Source: Acidobacteriota bacterium
Lineage (GTDB): Bacteria; Acidobacteriota; UBA6911; RPQK01; JAPXNP01
Direction: 5' to 3'
Length of the DNA stretch: 6,744 bases
Assembly: GCA_030614585.1 (NCBI GenBank)
Contig: JAUWTT010000222.1
Span: 1 to 6,744, forward strand
Of the stretch, positions 4,450 through 6,744 are shown in pieces; position 1 is the stretch's first letter, and each line of letters begins with the position of its first letter. The notes below the pieces were generated by a model. It did not search any database and was not told the DNA's origin. It was given only the letters and a program-made list of their open reading frames with translations. The position numbers were made by a program, and so were the translations under genes.

Positions 4450-5025
4450 TTGCAGGGTTCAGACGTTAAGCTTGTCAAACGTTGCGTAAATGGAGATGCC
4501 CGGGCTTGGGAAGGGTTAGTGAGAACGTATAGCGGAAGACTTGTAAACATGGCTTATCACTACACAGGCAACTACTCGGTTGCGGAGGAATTGACTCAGG
4601 AGATCTTCCTTCGAGTCTACACGAATCTCTCCAAGTTTCAGCCGGAGACAGGATCTCTCCAGAACTGGGTACTGAGGGTGGGCCGGAATTTGATAATTGA
4701 CTACTACCGCGCACACAAGAAAGAAAAGCACGTCGCCGGCAGTGAGGAGTTGGAAGTTCTCGAGTTTGGCAAAGAGACACAGGCCAGGAACCAGTTTGAA
4801 AACGTTTATCTTAAGGAGAAAGCAGAGTTTCTCTACTCCGGTCTTTCAAGACTGTCTCCAGAACTGGAGGAGGCCGTAATCCTCCGGGACATCCAGGGAT
4901 GTGCCTACCGGGAGATTGCGGACATGCTGAAGATTCCGGAGGGAACAGTCAAGTCCAGAATCAACCGGGGAAGAATTGAGTTGGCAAAAACCTTGCGCCA
5001 GCAGGCAAGAGGGCGAGTGAATTGA
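4450..5025 (+). CDS. ECF sigma factor, RpoE-like
   Basis: The 191-residue product is a group 4 (ECF) sigma factor that would direct RNA polymerase to stress-type promoters. Region 2 spans about 19-88, with AWEGLVRTYSGRLVNMAYHYTGN, the -10-binding helix AEELTQEIFLRVYTNLSKF (45-63) and NWVLRVGRNLIIDYYR (72-87). Region 4 spans about 128-182, with LSPELEEAVILRDIQGCAYREIADML and the helix-turn-helix end IPEGTVKSRINRGRIEL. No extra N-terminal or C-terminal domain is present. The TTG start has a good ribosome binding site. The stop overlaps the next gene's ATG by one base (TGATG), tying it to a zinc-type anti-sigma factor. It is clearly RpoE-like, but the exact ECF group cannot be given. Confidence 0.95.
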   Translation: MQGSDVKLVKRCVNGDARAWEGLVRTYSGRLVNMAYHYTGNYSVAEELTQEIFLRVYTNLSKFQPETGSLQNWVLRVGRNLIIDYYRAHKKEKHVAGSEELEVLEFGKETQARNQFENVYLKEKAEFLYSGLSRLSPELEEAVILRDIQGCAYREIADMLKIPEGTVKSRINRGRIELAKTLRQQARGRVN

Positions 5026-5651
5026 TGAATTGCCCAAGGTTTGAAACATTACTTTCGGACTATGCGGACGGCAAAATAGATGCTCGAGTCCGATCCGCCG
5101 CGGAGCAGCACCTCCAGGGATGCCCCAACTGCTCGACCCTGCTGGCCGAGGTGCAAGAGCTCCGGGAAGATCTTCAGAATTTTCCCGAAGTACGGGTCTC
5201 GGAAGAATTGATCGATCGAATTCTGGAGAAAACGTCCGGCAAGCCCAAAGCTTACTCCTTCTGGAACGACTTAGTGTTGCCGACCTTTCAACCGTTCCTG
5301 ACACAACGATACGCCTTCGCCACGATCATGATGTTTGTGTTTATCTCATTTGCGGTCAACATGATGGGGCCTGGGTTTTCAGTTTCCAGCTACTCCTCAT
5401 CACTGGTCGCCAAAGCCGACCAGGTGACTGATGAGATCTATAGTAAGTGGCGCGAGTTCAATGACCTGAAGAGACGGGTGAGCGAAGAAATCGCTTTTCT
5501 CAAAGAAGACCTCCTGGGGCGAATTGACTATCACATGGTGACGGTTCTTTTCCGAAGTTACAGCGAGTCCATCGAGGATCAAGACGAGGAGCAGACCCAG
5601 GGGAAGAGCGAGGAACAATCGAATCAAGAGGAAAACAGCAATGGCGAATAA
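5025..5651 (+). CDS. Membrane anti-sigma factor with ZAS-type zinc motif
   Basis: The 208-residue product is best read as the cognate anti-sigma factor. Its N-terminus has the zinc-binding anti-sigma pattern: C3 in MNCPRFETLLSDYADG, then HLQGCPNC with H29, C33 and C36 (H-x3-C-x2-C). One membrane segment follows at about 96-114. The C-terminal part (about 115-208) would lie outside the membrane: a charged, helical stretch with coiled-coil character (130-165) and a very acidic, Gln-rich tail (183-208). Start: ATG at 5025, inside TGATG with the sigma stop; a TTG one codon earlier is possible. By inference it sequesters the sigma factor until an envelope signal reaches the outer part. It overlaps the next gene by 11 bases. 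Confidence 0.85.
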   Translation: MNCPRFETLLSDYADGKIDARVRSAAEQHLQGCPNCSTLLAEVQELREDLQNFPEVRVSEELIDRILEKTSGKPKAYSFWNDLVLPTFQPFLTQRYAFATIMMFVFISFAVNMMGPGFSVSSYSSSLVAKADQVTDEIYSKWREFNDLKRRVSEEIAFLKEDLLGRIDYHMVTVLFRSYSESIEDQDEEQTQGKSEEQSNQEENSNGE

Positions 5652-6297
5652 TCAAACTCAACAGCAGACTCCACCCAAACCCCCACCGCCTCCCATCTCG
5701 AGTGGCCACATACCAACGCGGGCAGCGCTCTGCGCTCTGGTACCGGGCATAGGTGCTGTCTATAACCGGGAGTATACAAAAGCTGTCGTCCACTTCAGTA
5801 TATTTGCAGGCCTCGCCATGATCGGCGAAACCGCCGGCGTCTTTGTGTTTGCAGCCATCTCCTTTTACGTCTTCACCATCATCGACTCGTATCGAACGGC
5901 AGATTCGATCTTGCAGCGAGGTGGCTTTGAGGCTGTTCAAACTCAGCAGGACGAGATCAACCTGCCTCTCTGGGGAGGCCTCTTGATCCTCATGGGGATT
6001 CTCTTCCTTCTGGATAACCTCGGTGCCATTCGGTTGAGAACCGCGGTTCAGTTGTGGCCACTTATTCTCGTATTTCTGGGGGGGTACCTGATCTTCAACT
6101 TTTTCCAGAAAGATCAGGCTCAGAGGTCCCAGGCCCCCGATAACCAGGTGCCGCCTGGACAAGGCTCCTACTATCCTCCCCAGCCAGGTTCGAGACCTGT
6201 AGAACCTGGAAGGGCAGTAGCCTCCCCTGATCAGGATCCGGCGGGGACTGCATACGAAGCGCCTCCTCAGGGGGAGCCGAACCAGGGAGATAGTTGA
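5641..6297 (+). CDS. Membrane protein with LiaI/LiaF-type (DUF5668-like) segment
   Basis: The 218-residue product has a Gln- and Pro-rich N-terminus (5-18), then a hydrophobic block (about 26-82) starting RAALCALVPGIGAVYNREYTKAVVHF, which resembles TM2-like domains, then a paired-helix block (108-155). In that block, WGGLLILMGILFLLDNLGAI followed by LWPLILVFLGGYLIF matches the membrane motif of LiaI/LiaF-type envelope-stress proteins (DUF5668). The tail (156-218) is hydrophilic, Pro/Gln/Gly-rich and probably disordered. The ATG at 5641 has AAGAGGA 8 bases upstream, inside the anti-sigma gene. Its place in a sigma/anti-sigma operon suggests a role in sensing or in answering membrane stress; this is inference. 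Confidence 0.75.
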   Translation: MANNQTQQQTPPKPPPPPISSGHIPTRAALCALVPGIGAVYNREYTKAVVHFSIFAGLAMIGETAGVFVFAAISFYVFTIIDSYRTADSILQRGGFEAVQTQQDEINLPLWGGLLILMGILFLLDNLGAIRLRTAVQLWPLILVFLGGYLIFNFFQKDQAQRSQAPDNQVPPGQGSYYPPQPGSRPVEPGRAVASPDQDPAGTAYEAPPQGEPNQGDS

Positions 6298-6299
6298 AC

Positions 6300-6744
6300 A
6301 TGTCCGTAAGAAGCACTTCGACTCTCCTTGCAGGACTGTTGCTGATCCTCGTCGGGGCACTCTTCCTGCTGGTCAACTTCACTCAGTATGACATCAGCTG
6401 GGTTGTGTTCCTCAAGACCGTCCTTCCTGCGCTGTTCGTTTTCGCCGGCGCTCGGAAATTGATCCGACACTACACCTGGAGTGAAGAAGAGCTTCTACAC
6501 AATCAGGGAAGGGCTGGTTTACTGGGTGGCATTTTCTGGCTCTCTCTTGGAGTCGTCATCCTGCTGGACATCTTTAACCTGGTGGAGGCACTGAAGTTCA
6601 TTGGCTTTTACTGGCCTGTCCTTCTGATTGTTTTTGGACTGGGCAAGATCGCCGATTACTATCGACATAGCAGTCGGATGCAAATCCGAACAGGTGAAAT
6701 CTTCGGCGTAGTGTTCGTCGTCGCATTCGGCCTGGCCAGTAACC
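6300..6744 (+). CDS. LiaF-like membrane protein, 3' end beyond the window
   Basis: An ATG at 6300, three bases past the previous stop and preceded by AGGGAG (6284-6289), opens a frame that runs uninterrupted to the window edge (148 codons seen). The product begins MSVRSTSTLLAGLLLILVGALFLL and shows two LiaI/LiaF-type membrane pairs: about 8-56 and 74-118. The second contains GIFWLSLGVVILLDIFNL and FYWPVLLIVFGLGKI, the same plan as residues 110-152 of the upstream protein. A fifth hydrophobic segment starts near 133. LiaF-type proteins usually have a cytoplasmic or outer C-terminal domain after the membrane part, which would lie outside the window. It is the fourth gene of the sigma factor operon. 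Confidence 0.75.
   Translation, partial: MSVRSTSTLLAGLLLILVGALFLLVNFTQYDISWVVFLKTVLPALFVFAGARKLIRHYTWSEEELLHNQGRAGLLGGIFWLSLGVVILLDIFNLVEALKFIGFYWPVLLIVFGLGKIADYYRHSSRMQIRTGEIFGVVFVVAFGLASN

Noticed and set aside
5500..6360. 286-codon minus-strand frame antisense to the anti-sigma and LiaF-like genes
   Set aside because: Long only because of codon bias in the plus-strand genes; the product has no recognisable domain, while the plus-strand genes have overlapping starts and clear motifs.

Overview
The window reads as a chromosomal segment of a Gram-negative-type bacterium, probably an uncultured environmental lineage. It holds an ECF sigma factor with a zinc-type anti-sigma factor, an nrdR-thiL operon, and intergenic strings of a kind I recall from many uncultured phyla such as Acidobacteriota. 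The phylum is a guess from general look; no rRNA or lineage-specific marker is present. No tRNA, rRNA or CRISPR array was recognised.

Left edge (1-449): 13 codons of a leftward gene with a strong ribosome binding site, then about 400 bases without a convincing gene, holding repeat-like strings and an inverted repeat.

Cassette region (about 450-2188): two integron-type attC sites (450-524 and 1473-1532). Each has complementary 7-bp cores, a paired inner stem with one extrahelical G on the + strand, and unpaired central spacers. Both are oriented with the - strand genes. They delimit two gene cassettes. Cassette A (1479-2187) carries a HigB-HigA type toxin-antitoxin pair behind four 16-bp iterated repeats, and higA ends inside its own attC. 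Cassette B (456-1478) carries a small zinc-finger protein and an isoprenylcysteine-methyltransferase-like membrane protein. No integrase lies in the window, so this looks like a small attC cluster without integrase (CALIN) or a pair of cassettes inserted at a secondary site.

Housekeeping operon (2237-4232, - strand): nrdR, thiL and a DUF2062 membrane protein, joined by 4-base stop/start overlaps (TTGA and GTGA). The DUF2062 reading frame ends inside an imperfect inverted repeat that may also serve as the terminator.

Divergent envelope-stress-like operon (4450 to the right edge, + strand): an ECF sigma factor (TTG start with a good ribosome binding site), a one-pass anti-sigma factor with a zinc-binding HxxxCxxC motif, and two membrane proteins with LiaI/LiaF-type (DUF5668-like) segments, the last cut by the window end. 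Tight overlaps suggest co-translation. By inference, the anti-sigma factor holds the sigma factor at the membrane and the LiaF-like proteins take part in sensing or in the response.
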